Source of the DNA: Pseudomonadota bacterium
GTDB taxonomy: Bacteria > Pseudomonadota > Gammaproteobacteria > Steroidobacterales > Steroidobacteraceae
Reading direction: 5' to 3'
Length of the DNA stretch: 64,000 nucleotides
Assembly (NCBI GenBank): GCA_947454465.1
Contig: CANGJP010000003.1
Location: forward strand, 44,506 to 108,505
The notes under the pieces are model-generated. The model searched no databases. It saw only the letters and a list, made by a program, of their open reading frames with translations, and was not told the DNA's origin. Numbering within the stretch: position 1 is the first letter of the stretch; every line of letters begins with the position of its first letter. A program made the position numbers and the translations under genes. Shown here piece after piece: positions 1 through 9,757 of the stretch.

Positions 1-313
1 GTCGCTCTTGATGATTCAGGCCATGCAAATCGTGCGGCGCGTGTCGCAATATGCCATTGCGCGCCCAAGTCGTGAGATGTGCTTTACCGTGGTATCACAA
101 GACAGCCGATATAAAGCTAAAAATGTGATTGATACTGTGGTTTATCGTTTTGGAGATGTCACCGCAGCGTGGGTACAAACTGCACTTAAAGCCTTTGGTT
201 TTGGCATGGCCGGTACAATCACCTTAGGATTGCTCACTTCGGGTCTATGGGGTGGCATCGCCATCGCACTAGGGAGACGCTACGATAAGCTACGCGCCCG
301 TCAGACCTCTTAA
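1..313 (+). CDS. MFS-fold NTP/NDP-carrier-like protein, C-terminal part (partial)
   Basis: The reading frame is open from the left edge of the window, so the start lies outside; about 103 C-terminal residues are visible. The segment ARPSREMCF followed by YKAKNVIDTVVYRFGD matches the penultimate region of the next gene (ARPAREMLF, YKTKPVIDTVIYRGGD), so the two are tandem paralogues. This signature is typical of the ATP/ADP carrier (Tlc/Npt)-like branch of the MFS that is widespread in free-living bacteria. One hydrophobic helix follows, then a basic tail (GRRYDKLRARQTS). Substrate is unknown; nucleotide exchange is only suggested by family resemblance. Confidence 0.8.
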   Translation, partial: SLLMIQAMQIVRRVSQYAIARPSREMCFTVVSQDSRYKAKNVIDTVVYRFGDVTAAWVQTALKAFGFGMAGTITLGLLTSGLWGGIAIALGRRYDKLRARQTS

Positions 314-436
314 CCAGATACACAGACCTGCAGTACGATCAAACTGTCAAGACTTGTTGTGCCGCACTGCAAGTTCACTCTCATTGCCGGTACACTGTCT
401 GTCTTACCTTTTCGCTCATCCGGATTATCACTCAAC

Positions 437-1732
437 ATGAATAACACTAAACGCAGCCCCTTTGCGAACCTGATGCAGGCGTTATCTAAAATTGAACCTC
501 ACGAAATAAAAGCGACCTTTGCTTCATTCACGTTTGTGTTCCTACTGATGACTTCTTACAACATTTTAAAGCCCATTCGCGACTCAATGGCCAGCGACTG
601 GAGTGACTCTGAAGTCGCACAACTGTGGACAATCAACTTCTTCCTCACGCTGGCCGTTAACTTTATTTACAGCGCCGCGCTTTCCATTGCGCGACTTAAA
701 GCAGTTGTACCTAGCGTGTATGGTTTTTTTGCACTTAGCTTTTTGGCCTTTGCATTTGGTCATCAAGCATTTTCTGATCCTGTTGTAATCAAAAAGGCCT
801 ATTACATCTGGGTAAGCTTATTTGCGCTGTTCCATATTTCAGTGTTCTGGAGCTTCATGGCTGACTTATTTAACAAGGAACAAGCCAAGCGTCTCTTCGG
901 ATTCATCGCAACCGGCGCCAGTGTTGGTGGATTGATCGGCCCACTACTACCTACGGTTTTGGCCGCTTTTGTCAGTAATGACGTGCTGATGGTGATTGCC
1001 TCATTATTATTGTTACCGGTCATTCCGTTGATTACCTACCTAGAGCGCCTCAAAATCACGGAGCTGCATCACAGCGATGAAAACACTATTGCACAGTCAC
1101 TGACGATTGGTGGCAACCCCTTTGCTGGCTTTACGCTGTTATTAAAGAGTCCTTTCTTGATTGGCATCAGTATCTTTTTGTTTTTCTATACATCACTTGG
1201 TTCATTCACTTATTTTGAATTGAAAAATCTCCTGGCTAGCTATGATGGTGAAACTCGCACGCAAATTCAGGCTGGTATCACCTTGGCCATCAACGCCCTC
1301 ACCATCATTACAGCGATGTTTGCCACAGGCCGCATTGCTTCACGATATGGTGTAAGCGCCACACTCGCATTGGTACCCATATTAATGATGGGCGGCTTTG
1401 TAACGGTAGGCATACTAGCGAGTTTGTGGTTAGTAGTCGGTCTACAGGTCATTTTGAAAGCAGGGAATTACGCCATCACGCGTCCAGCGCGTGAAATGTT
1501 ATTCACCTTAGTGAATCGCGAAGCGCGATATAAAACCAAACCCGTAATTGATACGGTGATCTATCGTGGTGGCGATGTTATTAACGGTTGGTCTTTCGCG
1601 GCCTTAACCGAAGGCCTCGGACTGGGCATGGGTCCTGTGGCATTTGTTGGCGCAGTCGTTGCCGCCGTGTGGGCCCTAATGGGCGTTATCTTAGGGCGCG
1701 CCTACCAAAAAGATCAGCGCGCATCGGAATAA
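437..1732 (+). CDS. MFS-fold NTP/NDP-carrier-like membrane protein
   Basis: A 431-residue inner-membrane protein with about twelve hydrophobic helices. The start chosen is the ATG at 437 (MNNTKRSPF), because the longer frame opens with a GTG at 359 and a non-homologous leader. Early motif YNILKPIRDSMAS and late motif RPAREMLFTLVNREARYK are characteristic of the ATP/ADP-carrier-like MFS family. It directly follows a paralogue (124 nt gap), so the two probably arose by duplication and may act together. Homologues in intracellular bacteria exchange ATP for ADP, but free-living members mostly have unknown substrates, so function is left open. Confidence 0.85.
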   Translation: MNNTKRSPFANLMQALSKIEPHEIKATFASFTFVFLLMTSYNILKPIRDSMASDWSDSEVAQLWTINFFLTLAVNFIYSAALSIARLKAVVPSVYGFFALSFLAFAFGHQAFSDPVVIKKAYYIWVSLFALFHISVFWSFMADLFNKEQAKRLFGFIATGASVGGLIGPLLPTVLAAFVSNDVLMVIASLLLLPVIPLITYLERLKITELHHSDENTIAQSLTIGGNPFAGFTLLLKSPFLIGISIFLFFYTSLGSFTYFELKNLLASYDGETRTQIQAGITLAINALTIITAMFATGRIASRYGVSATLALVPILMMGGFVTVGILASLWLVVGLQVILKAGNYAITRPAREMLFTLVNREARYKTKPVIDTVIYRGGDVINGWSFAALTEGLGLGMGPVAFVGAVVAAVWALMGVILGRAYQKDQRASE

Positions 1733-1749
1733 ACGTTTGCCCGAAGTAC

Positions 1750-3174
1750 TTAACTCGGCATCACGGGCGGGTGATATGACAACGTGGTGCCGAATAACCA
1801 CAACAAGAACAGCACCAACGGCACGTGCACAATAAATTGCACAAAAGTGTAGCCAATTAAATCACGCGCACTCAGTTTCAAAATACCCAGTACAGGCAAC
1901 ATCCAAATTGGGTTAATGAGATTAGGTAATGCCTCTGCAGCGTTATAGATTTGCACCGTCCAACCTAAGTGATACTGCAGATCATTGGCTGTTTGCATCA
2001 CATAAGGTGCTTCAATAATCCACTTACCGCCTGCCGAGGGAAAAAACAATCCTAACACCGCTGAATAACTGCCGGTAATCACCGCAAAAGTATCATGGGT
2101 GCAAATTTGCGTGAAGAAGTGACTCAAACCCATGGCTAACGAAGCACCGTCGGCATTAGTGGCCTTACTGAGGATCGCAGCAACACCCGCATAAAAGGGA
2201 AATTGAATTAAAACGCCCGCTACGCTCGGCACGCTGCGCGCCACGGCGTCTAGAAAGTTTTTAGGTCGCCATTGCAGCAGCAACCCCAACATTAAGAATA
2301 GGAAGTTGTAAGTATTGAAACTAGAAATGGCAAGTACTGGACCTTTAGTACTGAATTCAATGGCAAGCCAAACCAATCCAATCAGAACAATGCCTATATT
2401 TAATAATGGACTGTACTCCAACCATTCACCCGGACGACTACGAGGTGGCAACTGATGTTGTGATATCTCAATTTCAATGCCCAGCTGTGTAGCAGTACGC
2501 GCCTGCGCATCATTCGGTGCTGAATACCAAGCGACCAACGCACTGACTACCGTGAGAATCAGCGTTAATACAATCGACTGCCACAGAAAAATAGTTTCTT
2601 CGAACGGAATTACCCCTGTAATTGCCAACATATTGGCCGGCATGCTGGCTGGATTGGCTTGTAATTGAGCCGCTGATGATGATAAGCCCATCGCCCACAC
2701 TGACCCGACCCCTAAATACGCTGTAGCACCCGCGGCGTGATAATCCATGCGCAAATCACTACGACGAGCCAGTGCACGAACCAGTAAGCTAGACAGCACC
2801 AAACTTAAACCCCAATGCAGCAACGATAACAACATACTAAATACACCAATCAACAGGATTGCTCGTCGCCCTGAGTTGGGTACGCGCGCTAAGGCAAAGA
2901 TCAATCGCGCCACCGGTGGTGAATCTGCTGCCACATAGCCACCAATGATGATGAAACACATCTGCATAGCAAAGGGACTGAGGTTCCAAAAACCATCACC
3001 AAAAGCCTTAGCAACATCGATGGGCGCAGCACCATGGAAGATGGCGGCGAGCGCAATAATGCCCACAGCAAGAATGGCAAACGCAAATGCATCGGGGAAC
3101 CAGCGTTCAGACCATGCGCAACTGCGTTGTGCTATACGAGTCAGTACGGTGGTGTCATTATTATTTGAAATCAT
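1750..3174 (-). CDS. atoE: Short-chain fatty acid permease, AtoE family
   Basis: A 474-residue polytopic inner-membrane protein with about 11-12 helices, usual length for the AtoE/SCFA transporter family. Near the N terminus are ERWFPDAFAFAIL and FGDGFWNLSPFAMQM, and later GGKWIIEAPYVM, all typical of this family. Known members move butyrate and related short-chain acids. The ATG is preceded by an AGGCAGGGG Shine-Dalgarno. It converges on the carrier-like gene to its left (17 nt apart) and stands alone rather than with an ato operon, so the physiological substrate cannot be fixed. Confidence 0.85.
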   Translation of the reverse strand: MISNNNDTTVLTRIAQRSCAWSERWFPDAFAFAILAVGIIALAAIFHGAAPIDVAKAFGDGFWNLSPFAMQMCFIIIGGYVAADSPPVARLIFALARVPNSGRRAILLIGVFSMLLSLLHWGLSLVLSSLLVRALARRSDLRMDYHAAGATAYLGVGSVWAMGLSSSAAQLQANPASMPANMLAITGVIPFEETIFLWQSIVLTLILTVVSALVAWYSAPNDAQARTATQLGIEIEISQHQLPPRSRPGEWLEYSPLLNIGIVLIGLVWLAIEFSTKGPVLAISSFNTYNFLFLMLGLLLQWRPKNFLDAVARSVPSVAGVLIQFPFYAGVAAILSKATNADGASLAMGLSHFFTQICTHDTFAVITGSYSAVLGLFFPSAGGKWIIEAPYVMQTANDLQYHLGWTVQIYNAAEALPNLINPIWMLPVLGILKLSARDLIGYTFVQFIVHVPLVLFLLWLFGTTLSYHPPVMPS

Positions 3175-3268
3175 AAACCCCTGCCTAACCTGATGGCGTT
3201 ACCACGATGATCCAAGCCGCAGATGTTAGAAGGTGCACTGACCGCTGACAAGCAGTCACCAGAATAGG

Positions 3269-4465
3269 TCAGTTTTTCGACGCTTTAGCTCTATCTGCGG
3301 CTCGCCATAAATACCAACTGACTACACTTCGATATGGTGACCAGCGTTGTCCATATGTATGTAATTCCTTAGGTGTCGGCATGGCGCTTTTATTAAAGGC
3401 CAGCATGAAGCCCTTGCGAATACCGTAATCATCTACAGGCAAGACATCTGGGCGACCTAATCGAAATATTAGTAACATTTCTACCGTCCACCGGCCAATA
3501 CCACGCACGGCAGTCAGTCGTTGGATAATACTTTCATCATCAAGGGCACGTAATTCATCCAAACTGGGCAGCGTGCCATCAAGGGTTTTATACGCCAGAT
3601 CACGCAAAGCCAATAACTTATTGGATGATAAGCCCGCACTGCGTAAGTCTTCATCGCCACATCGACCGATATCTTGTGGCGTAAACAGTTCGCCAGAGTC
3701 TGGAAACAAATTGCACAAACGTTTGAAAATGGTAGCCGCCGCCTTTCCATGCAGTTGCTGATACACAATGGCCTCGGCCAATGCGGTAAATACGTCCTGG
3801 GTGTGACTAAGTGTCAATTGGAAAGTACCAATCTGCTCGATCAAGGTAGCAATCTGCGTGTCTACAGCACATAAATGCATCATGGCATTGCGTACCTTGA
3901 GGGGGACCTGACCGTGATCAAGACGGCCCCAGTGATTAACGCTTGGCGCATCAAGCGCCACACCTTCTTTTTCCAATAAATACCGCTTGGTTTCGACACC
4001 TCCATTGGCAGTGAACCCACCCAGCTTGCCACCCGCCGCTGTCACGCGATGACAAGGAACTATTAAAGGAAAAGGATTACGGGCCATGGCTTGCCCTACA
4101 GCACGGGATGCCGAAGGTGAACCCACCTTTTCGGCAATCTGTTTGTAAGTCTGTATCTTGCCGTACGGAATCTGCTTAACAACAGCGTACACCCGCTGAT
4201 GAAATGGCGGCACATCGGTCATGTCCAGTAACACGGCGCTCAGATCAACGACTTGCCCACCAAGGACAGCACTGAGCTGACCGATAACACGTTGCATCTG
4301 ACCAGTAGGTTTGTGCTCTATAGCCATAGGAAACCGATCCTTCAATCGCTCTCGAGTCGCAGCGACCGTCGCCTCGGGTAATTGCACGCCCCTTACAAAC
4401 TTTTTCTGCCATACCAGACCACAAAAGCCCATCGCGGTTTCAAATAGAGTGAATGTCACGGCCAT
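3269..4465 (-). CDS. Fused O6-alkylguanine-DNA methyltransferase / AlkA-type 3-methyladenine glycosylase
   Basis: One continuous frame encodes two alkylation-repair enzymes. Residues about 1-170 form an Ogt-type methyltransferase: the wing Tyr segment PYGKIQTY, the arginine-finger segment SRAVGQA, the acceptor site PCHR with Cys138, and GGFTANGGVETKRYLL. Residues about 190-398 form an HhH-GPD glycosylase of AlkA type: the helix-hairpin-helix VRGIGRWTVEM (about 320-330) followed by LPVDDYGIRKG, whose second Asp (346) aligns with the catalytic Asp of AlkA. Both catalytic residues are present. I chose the ATG at 4465; a TTG ten codons upstream (4495) is an alternative with no better Shine-Dalgarno. 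An accidental frameshift joining neighbours is unlikely, since both halves are in frame with a short linker. Confidence 0.9.
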   Translation of the reverse strand: MAVTFTLFETAMGFCGLVWQKKFVRGVQLPEATVAATRERLKDRFPMAIEHKPTGQMQRVIGQLSAVLGGQVVDLSAVLLDMTDVPPFHQRVYAVVKQIPYGKIQTYKQIAEKVGSPSASRAVGQAMARNPFPLIVPCHRVTAAGGKLGGFTANGGVETKRYLLEKEGVALDAPSVNHWGRLDHGQVPLKVRNAMMHLCAVDTQIATLIEQIGTFQLTLSHTQDVFTALAEAIVYQQLHGKAAATIFKRLCNLFPDSGELFTPQDIGRCGDEDLRSAGLSSNKLLALRDLAYKTLDGTLPSLDELRALDDESIIQRLTAVRGIGRWTVEMLLIFRLGRPDVLPVDDYGIRKGFMLAFNKSAMPTPKELHTYGQRWSPYRSVVSWYLWRAADRAKASKN

Positions 4466-4728
4466 GGCTATTTTTCTAATGGGTATTGAGGTCAATATAG
4501 GGACTACAATTCACAGTGTGAGCGCGCACACACCGTGAGACACAGCCCACAATCCTAATCTTCTAAGCGTTTTTTCGACTTGACTATGTCATGCTTACCA
4601 AATCATCTTAGACACCATCAGCCACCGTGGGTAGATGAGCGTATTAACCTAAACTCAATGGGATAAAGCAACGTCTGAATCTTGGGGTTTGCGGCTGGCA
4701 TTGTTATCACGACTTAATTGACATCAAC

Positions 4729-5370
4729 ATGAACATGACGGATATCGCTTTTAAACTAAACCGAACTGCAATATGGGCTCGAACTGTTCAAGGTCTGCAA
4801 ATGTGTGGCTTGCTACTGCTCTGCGCCTGCAACTCAGTGCCTAAAGTAGCGCAATGCAGCGCCAAAGCTACCGACTATCTGCAGGCGCAAGATCATGCAC
4901 CACTGCACATTCCCGACGGGATTGAAGCACCAGATCGACGCAATACCCTGAAGATCCCGCCTGAAAATGGCCAAACCCCAGATCCAAAGCGCTGCCTGGA
5001 AATCGCGCCAGCATACTTCGGTACTGCAGCACGCATTGCCGCCTCACCAGAAGAAACTGTGGCCGATTGGGCTCAGGCTTGGGCTGATCGCAACAGCAGT
5101 ATTGTCATGAATATGTACGCCAGCCAATTCACCCCAGACAGCAGCGATGAACGTACTGCTTGGTTAGAACAACGCCGTAATGACATCAACACCACACCGA
5201 CTCCTAACCCACGCGTAACCAACCTTAAGGTAACGCAGGCCGGTGATGATCAACGTATCGCTACGTTCACGCAGCAATTTGGCGCGACAACCGTGCACAA
5301 ACAGCTGACCCTGATCCGTGAAGCCGGACTGTGGAAGATTGCTAGCGAACGAATCATCGCCACACCCTAA
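4729..5370 (+). CDS. Lipoprotein with C-terminal NTF2-like domain
   Basis: A 213-residue protein with a hydrophobic leader ending in a lipobox-like LLCAC (Cys34), so probably a lipoprotein. The middle is rich in Pro and charged residues. The last ~105 residues (ETVADWAQAWADRN onwards, ending with LWKIASERI) look like the SnoaL/NTF2-like fold found C-terminally in Cds6-type and TPR lipoproteins. A specific function is not recognised. It lies 17 nt upstream of glgP in the same direction; co-transcription is possible, though no functional link to glycogen is evident. Confidence 0.7.
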   Translation: MNMTDIAFKLNRTAIWARTVQGLQMCGLLLLCACNSVPKVAQCSAKATDYLQAQDHAPLHIPDGIEAPDRRNTLKIPPENGQTPDPKRCLEIAPAYFGTAARIAASPEETVADWAQAWADRNSSIVMNMYASQFTPDSSDERTAWLEQRRNDINTTPTPNPRVTNLKVTQAGDDQRIATFTQQFGATTVHKQLTLIREAGLWKIASERIIATP

Positions 5371-5387
5371 CGCACAGTAATTCTTCG

Positions 5388-7871
5388 ATGACCATGAGTG
5401 AGTTACCTGTCAACGCTATTACTACTGGCTTGCGCCTGTACAGCGGCCATGTTCGCGAAGCGATCGTTGATCGTCTGCAACGTCGCCTTGGTCATGACCC
5501 CGCCAGCGCATCGCGTCGAGATGTTTATGACGCATTGGTACTGGCTGTACGGGAAGAACTGACTGATCAGTGGCTGGCTACTTGGCGACGGGCCAATACT
5601 TCAAAAATAAAAAGGGTCTGCTACTTATCGGTGGAATTCTTACTAGGACGTAGCTTGATCAATGCGCTTTCGGCCATGCCACCGATGGTATTACAGGAAG
5701 TCCGCGAGGCACTGCGCGACATGGGACATGACTTAGACACCATTGCCGAACAAGAGGAAGACCCCGGTCTTGGCAACGGCGGCCTGGGTCGATTAGCTGC
5801 CTGTTTTCTTGATTCGATGGCCACACTCGGTTACGCAGCCACCGGCTACGGCATCCGCTATGACTACGGAATTTTTGAACAGCAGATCGGCGCCGATGGC
5901 GCGCAACGTGAACTGGCCAGCTCCTGGTTAAAGTATCAAAATTTTTGGGAAAGCGGCCGTGGCGGGGTGCGTTACCGTGTTCGATTTGGTGGTCACTGTC
6001 AGGCAGAGCGTAATGCTCAAGGCATCATCCATCATCACTGGGTAGACACTCAGGACGTATGGGCAGTGGGATACGACATGCTGATTCCAGGCAACAATAG
6101 CCCAACCGTTAATCATCTACGCTTATGGTCGGGTCGTGCCATCGTGCCGTTCAATATTGAACAGTTCAATGCCGGTAACTATGCAGCAGCGATGACCGAT
6201 CAGATCGAAGCAAAAAATTTATCCCGCATCCTTTACCCTGACGACAGCACCCCCCAAGGCAAGGAACTACGATTTAAACAACAATACTTTTTTGTCAGCG
6301 CCTCAATACAAGACTTACTACAACAACATATCGATAACGGCCGTCCTCTCCATGAAGTGTCAGATGCGGTCGCCATTCAGCTTAATGATACGCATCCAGC
6401 TTTGTCCATTTTGGAATTGATGCATCAACTGGTCGATATTCATGGTCTGTTATGGGACGAAGCATGGCTCATCACACAACGAACCTGCGCTTACACCAAC
6501 CACACCTTGTTACCTGAAGCGCTGGAAACCTGGTCTATATCACTGTTCGAGCGACTAATACCGCGGCACTTACAAATCCTGTATCAGATCAATCGTGACT
6601 TTCTCGAACAGGTTAGCCAACTTCATCCACACGACATGGAACTACGTCGTCGACTCTCGCTGATCGAAGAGAATGGAGATAGACGGGTGCGTATGTCTCA
6701 CCTGTCCGTGGTGGGCTGCCATAAGGTTAATGGCGTTGCTAAATTACACTCCCAATTGATGCGCGAAACCATCTTCAAAGATTTTGCGGCACTATGGCCA
6801 GATCGTTTTACCAATGTCACCAATGGCATCACTGTACGCCGTTGGTTAAAACAAGCTAACCCAGAACTTGCAAAACTGATTACTGAACATCTTGGAAGTG
6901 CATGGGAAAACGATCTGGAAGAACTCGAAAGACTAAAGTGGGCGGCGGATGACGCCGGACTACGACAACGATTTCGTGATATCAAGCTGGCCAATAAAAA
7001 TCGATTGACCAATACCATACGTAGTCTTATTGGCATAAATGTCGATGTCCATTCCTTGTTCGACGTACAGGTCAAACGTATTCATGAATACAAGCGACAG
7101 TTACTAAATTTACTGCATGTCTTGTCACGCTATCAACGCATCCTTGATAACCCAGACGCTCCGGTTGTACCGCGTACTGTCATTTTTGCTGGTAAAGCCG
7201 CGCCAGGCTATATCATGGCCAAATCAATCATCAAGCTCATTAACAATGTCGCACAAACCATTAACCATGACCCACGCATCGGCAACAAACTGAAGCTATG
7301 CTTCCTGCCTGATTATGATGTCTCTCTAGCACAAGAAATCATGCCTGCAGCAGATTTATCCGAACAGATTTCAACTGCGGGAATGGAGGCCTCAGGTACT
7401 GGCAACATGAAACTAGCACTCAATGGGGCATTGACCATTGGTACACTCGATGGCGCGAATATCGAAATCAAAGATGCCGTGGGTGATGAGAATATCTTCA
7501 TCTTTGGTATGAATGCTGAAGAAGCACACGCTCTGCGCTCACGAGGTTATTCACCCATGTCGATCGTACAGGACTGCCCAGAACTGAAACGCATTCTGCA
7601 GTTACTGGAGTCGGGCGAATACACCCCGAACTGTATTTCAGATGCAAAATCCGTAGTGGATCGACTGCTGATTGATGGCGAACATTTTCTAGTACTGGCT
7701 GATTTCCGCTCCTATCTAGAAACACAGGCACAAGTCGATACACTGTATTTAGATCAAGATATATGGAGCCGTAAAGCCATGATCAATACCCTCAGCATGG
7801 GTCGATTTTCCAGTGATCGTAGCATTCGTGATTATGCTGAACGCATCTGGAACATCAAACCAGTCCTGTGA
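5388..7871 (+). CDS. glgP: Glycogen/alpha-glucan phosphorylase
   Basis: An 827-residue glycosyltransferase family 35 enzyme of normal length. It releases glucose-1-phosphate from alpha-1,4-glucans in the cytoplasm using pyridoxal phosphate. Seen directly: the N-terminal YLSVEFLLGRSL, the glycine loop EDPGLGNGGLGRLAACF, VKRIHEYKRQLLN, and the PLP site EASGTGNMKLALNG with Lys675. Two in-frame ATGs occur at 5388 and 5394. No other glycogen gene (glgA, glgB, glgC, glgX) is visible in the window, so the rest of the pathway must be encoded elsewhere. Confidence 0.97.
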   Translation: MTMSELPVNAITTGLRLYSGHVREAIVDRLQRRLGHDPASASRRDVYDALVLAVREELTDQWLATWRRANTSKIKRVCYLSVEFLLGRSLINALSAMPPMVLQEVREALRDMGHDLDTIAEQEEDPGLGNGGLGRLAACFLDSMATLGYAATGYGIRYDYGIFEQQIGADGAQRELASSWLKYQNFWESGRGGVRYRVRFGGHCQAERNAQGIIHHHWVDTQDVWAVGYDMLIPGNNSPTVNHLRLWSGRAIVPFNIEQFNAGNYAAAMTDQIEAKNLSRILYPDDSTPQGKELRFKQQYFFVSASIQDLLQQHIDNGRPLHEVSDAVAIQLNDTHPALSILELMHQLVDIHGLLWDEAWLITQRTCAYTNHTLLPEALETWSISLFERLIPRHLQILYQINRDFLEQVSQLHPHDMELRRRLSLIEENGDRRVRMSHLSVVGCHKVNGVAKLHSQLMRETIFKDFAALWPDRFTNVTNGITVRRWLKQANPELAKLITEHLGSAWENDLEELERLKWAADDAGLRQRFRDIKLANKNRLTNTIRSLIGINVDVHSLFDVQVKRIHEYKRQLLNLLHVLSRYQRILDNPDAPVVPRTVIFAGKAAPGYIMAKSIIKLINNVAQTINHDPRIGNKLKLCFLPDYDVSLAQEIMPAADLSEQISTAGMEASGTGNMKLALNGALTIGTLDGANIEIKDAVGDENIFIFGMNAEEAHALRSRGYSPMSIVQDCPELKRILQLLESGEYTPNCISDAKSVVDRLLIDGEHFLVLADFRSYLETQAQVDTLYLDQDIWSRKAMINTLSMGRFSSDRSIRDYAERIWNIKPVL

Positions 7872-7933
7872 TTGCTTGCAGCAAGACAGTAGCCTGTACA
7901 CTCATCGCCTTTACCCCGCAATAACTTCGCTTC

Positions 7934-9016
7934 ATGACCACCTCCTCCGATCCAGCACTGGATACCTTATTCATACCATTCAAAACGGGCATGCTGCCTT
8001 GGCCTTCAGCACACGTATTGTTCTTGCGCGCAAGACTTGGCAATTCGATGCTCGATCCATCTTTTAAAAATATCATCTGCGAACAAACATTCAAACCCGA
8101 TGCCGAGCCACTCATTGCAGCAGGATTCAACGTAGTCAACTCGACGGATGCAGAGACCTACCCACTGATTATGGTGTTATTACCTCGTCAACGTGAAGAG
8201 GCACGCGCGCTGTTAGCACAAGCCGTCAGACTGACGCAACCAGGTGGCCAAGTCATCGCTTGCTTGAGCAACAGTGAAGGGGCACGCTCGGGTGAATCCG
8301 ACATGGAAAAACTAGTAGGCCCCGTCTCCAGTCTTAGCAAGCACAAATGCCGTGTTTTCTGGAGCGCTCCTCTGACTACACAAGTGAATAAGGCACTCCT
8401 TGATGAATGGTCAGCACTCGATGCGCCGCGTCCAATCTGTGATGGACGTTTTATCAGTCGACCCGGTCTGTTTGCTTGGAACCGCATTGATCGCGCATCG
8501 CAATTATTAGCCACGCATCTACCAGCCAATTTAAGCGGTCATGCCGCCGATCTAGGGGCTGGCTTTGGTTATTTATCCGTGGAAGCACTCAGACGCTGCG
8601 CAAACATTACGGCAATTGATCTTTATGAAGCCGAGGCGCGTGCACTGACACTCGCAACAGTGAACTTGCGTGAATACAACGAACATAGAACGCTTGGATT
8701 TCATTGGCATGATGTTACACAAGGCATACCACCACGTTATGATGTCATCATCACCAATCCACCCTTCCATACTCAAAGTCGCGCAGATCGTCCGGACATT
8801 GGTAAGCGCTTCATTACGGTCGCGGCAGCTGCCCTCCGGCCTGAGGGTCAATTATGGCTGGTTGCCAACCGTCACCTTCCCTATGAAGACATTCTCACCA
8901 GTAGTTTTAGCCATATACGTACGGTCGCTCAGGAAGATGGCTTCAAAATCATTGCGGCAACCAAAACAGGGAGCTCAGGCCCCTCTCAAACTGCACCCCG
9001 CAGGATACATCGATGA
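7934..9016 (+). CDS. rsmC: 16S rRNA guanine-N2 methyltransferase, RsmC-like
   Basis: A 360-residue protein in the RsmC/RlmG arrangement: a degenerate N-terminal methyltransferase-like half and a catalytic C-terminal half. The C-terminal half has the SAM-binding motif DLGAGFGYLSVEAL (about residue 205) and the amino-methyltransferase motif NPPFH. E. coli RsmC methylates G1207 of 16S rRNA. Its TGA overlaps the ATG of the following rsuA gene by 4 nt, so the two 16S rRNA modification enzymes are probably translationally coupled. RlmG (23S target) is the main alternative; the rsuA neighbour favours a 16S target only weakly. Confidence 0.85.
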   Translation: MTTSSDPALDTLFIPFKTGMLPWPSAHVLFLRARLGNSMLDPSFKNIICEQTFKPDAEPLIAAGFNVVNSTDAETYPLIMVLLPRQREEARALLAQAVRLTQPGGQVIACLSNSEGARSGESDMEKLVGPVSSLSKHKCRVFWSAPLTTQVNKALLDEWSALDAPRPICDGRFISRPGLFAWNRIDRASQLLATHLPANLSGHAADLGAGFGYLSVEALRRCANITAIDLYEAEARALTLATVNLREYNEHRTLGFHWHDVTQGIPPRYDVIITNPPFHTQSRADRPDIGKRFITVAAAALRPEGQLWLVANRHLPYEDILTSSFSHIRTVAQEDGFKIIAATKTGSSGPSQTAPRRIHR

Positions 9017-9723
9017 AACTAGTCAAATTGATCGCCAATCTTGGCTATGGAAGCCGCAAAGAAGTTACAGCCATGTTTCGCGAGGGACGCATCACCAATG
9101 CACAAGGAGAGGTGCTATATACCGATGACCAAGTGACGCATGATCAAATTCGTATCGACGATGAACCATTGGACCCACCATCAGGTTTGCTGATCATGTT
9201 GCATAAACCGATTGGCTATACCTGCTCAACCAAGGATCAGGGTGAATTGATCTACGACTTGCTTCCACCACGCTTTAGACTACGTTCACCGATTGTCGCC
9301 AATGTTGGCCGGCTTGATCGCGAAACCAGCGGCCTGCTGTTACTTACCGATGATGGAGTGCTGTTACATCGTATCAGTTCACCGAAACATAAACTGGCCA
9401 AGGTCTATGAAGTCACGCTGGCCCGCGACATGAAGGGTAACGAAGCCGTACTTTTTGCCAGTGGCACCCTCATGCTGGAATCCGAAAAGGAACCACTCGC
9501 ACCGGCACAACTGACCGTAATTAACTCACGACAAGCACGTATCATCGTCACTGAAGGCAGATACCACCAGGTCCGTCGTATGTTTGCTGCAGTAGGTAAC
9601 CATGTAGAGACATTACACCGCTCACAAATTGGCGGCCTGACGCTCGGCGACTTGCTGGTAGCAGAATGGCGAATTTTGAATGATGCCGATCGCTTGAAGC
9701 TATTTGAACAGCGTCTAATGTAA
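9013..9723 (+). CDS. rsuA: 16S rRNA pseudouridine synthase RsuA
   Basis: A 236-residue RsuA/RluB/E/F-family synthase. An N-terminal S4-like segment (KLIANLGYGSRKEV) is followed by the catalytic motif GRLDRETSGLLLLTDDG, whose Asp is the nucleophile, and then EGRYHQVRRMFAAVGNHV, which matches E. coli RsuA closely. RsuA converts U516 of 16S rRNA to pseudouridine on small-subunit precursors. The start overlaps the end of rsmC (ATGA), pointing to coupled translation. Confidence 0.93.
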   Translation: MKLVKLIANLGYGSRKEVTAMFREGRITNAQGEVLYTDDQVTHDQIRIDDEPLDPPSGLLIMLHKPIGYTCSTKDQGELIYDLLPPRFRLRSPIVANVGRLDRETSGLLLLTDDGVLLHRISSPKHKLAKVYEVTLARDMKGNEAVLFASGTLMLESEKEPLAPAQLTVINSRQARIIVTEGRYHQVRRMFAAVGNHVETLHRSQIGGLTLGDLLVAEWRILNDADRLKLFEQRLM

Positions 9724-9757
9724 ATTAAACGCGGCTTTATTGTTATCGCTTAAGTAA

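Noticed and set aside
3269..4465. Two separate repair genes with a frameshift between them
   Set aside because: The frame is continuous through both domains, with no stop or internal ribosome-binding site in the linker.
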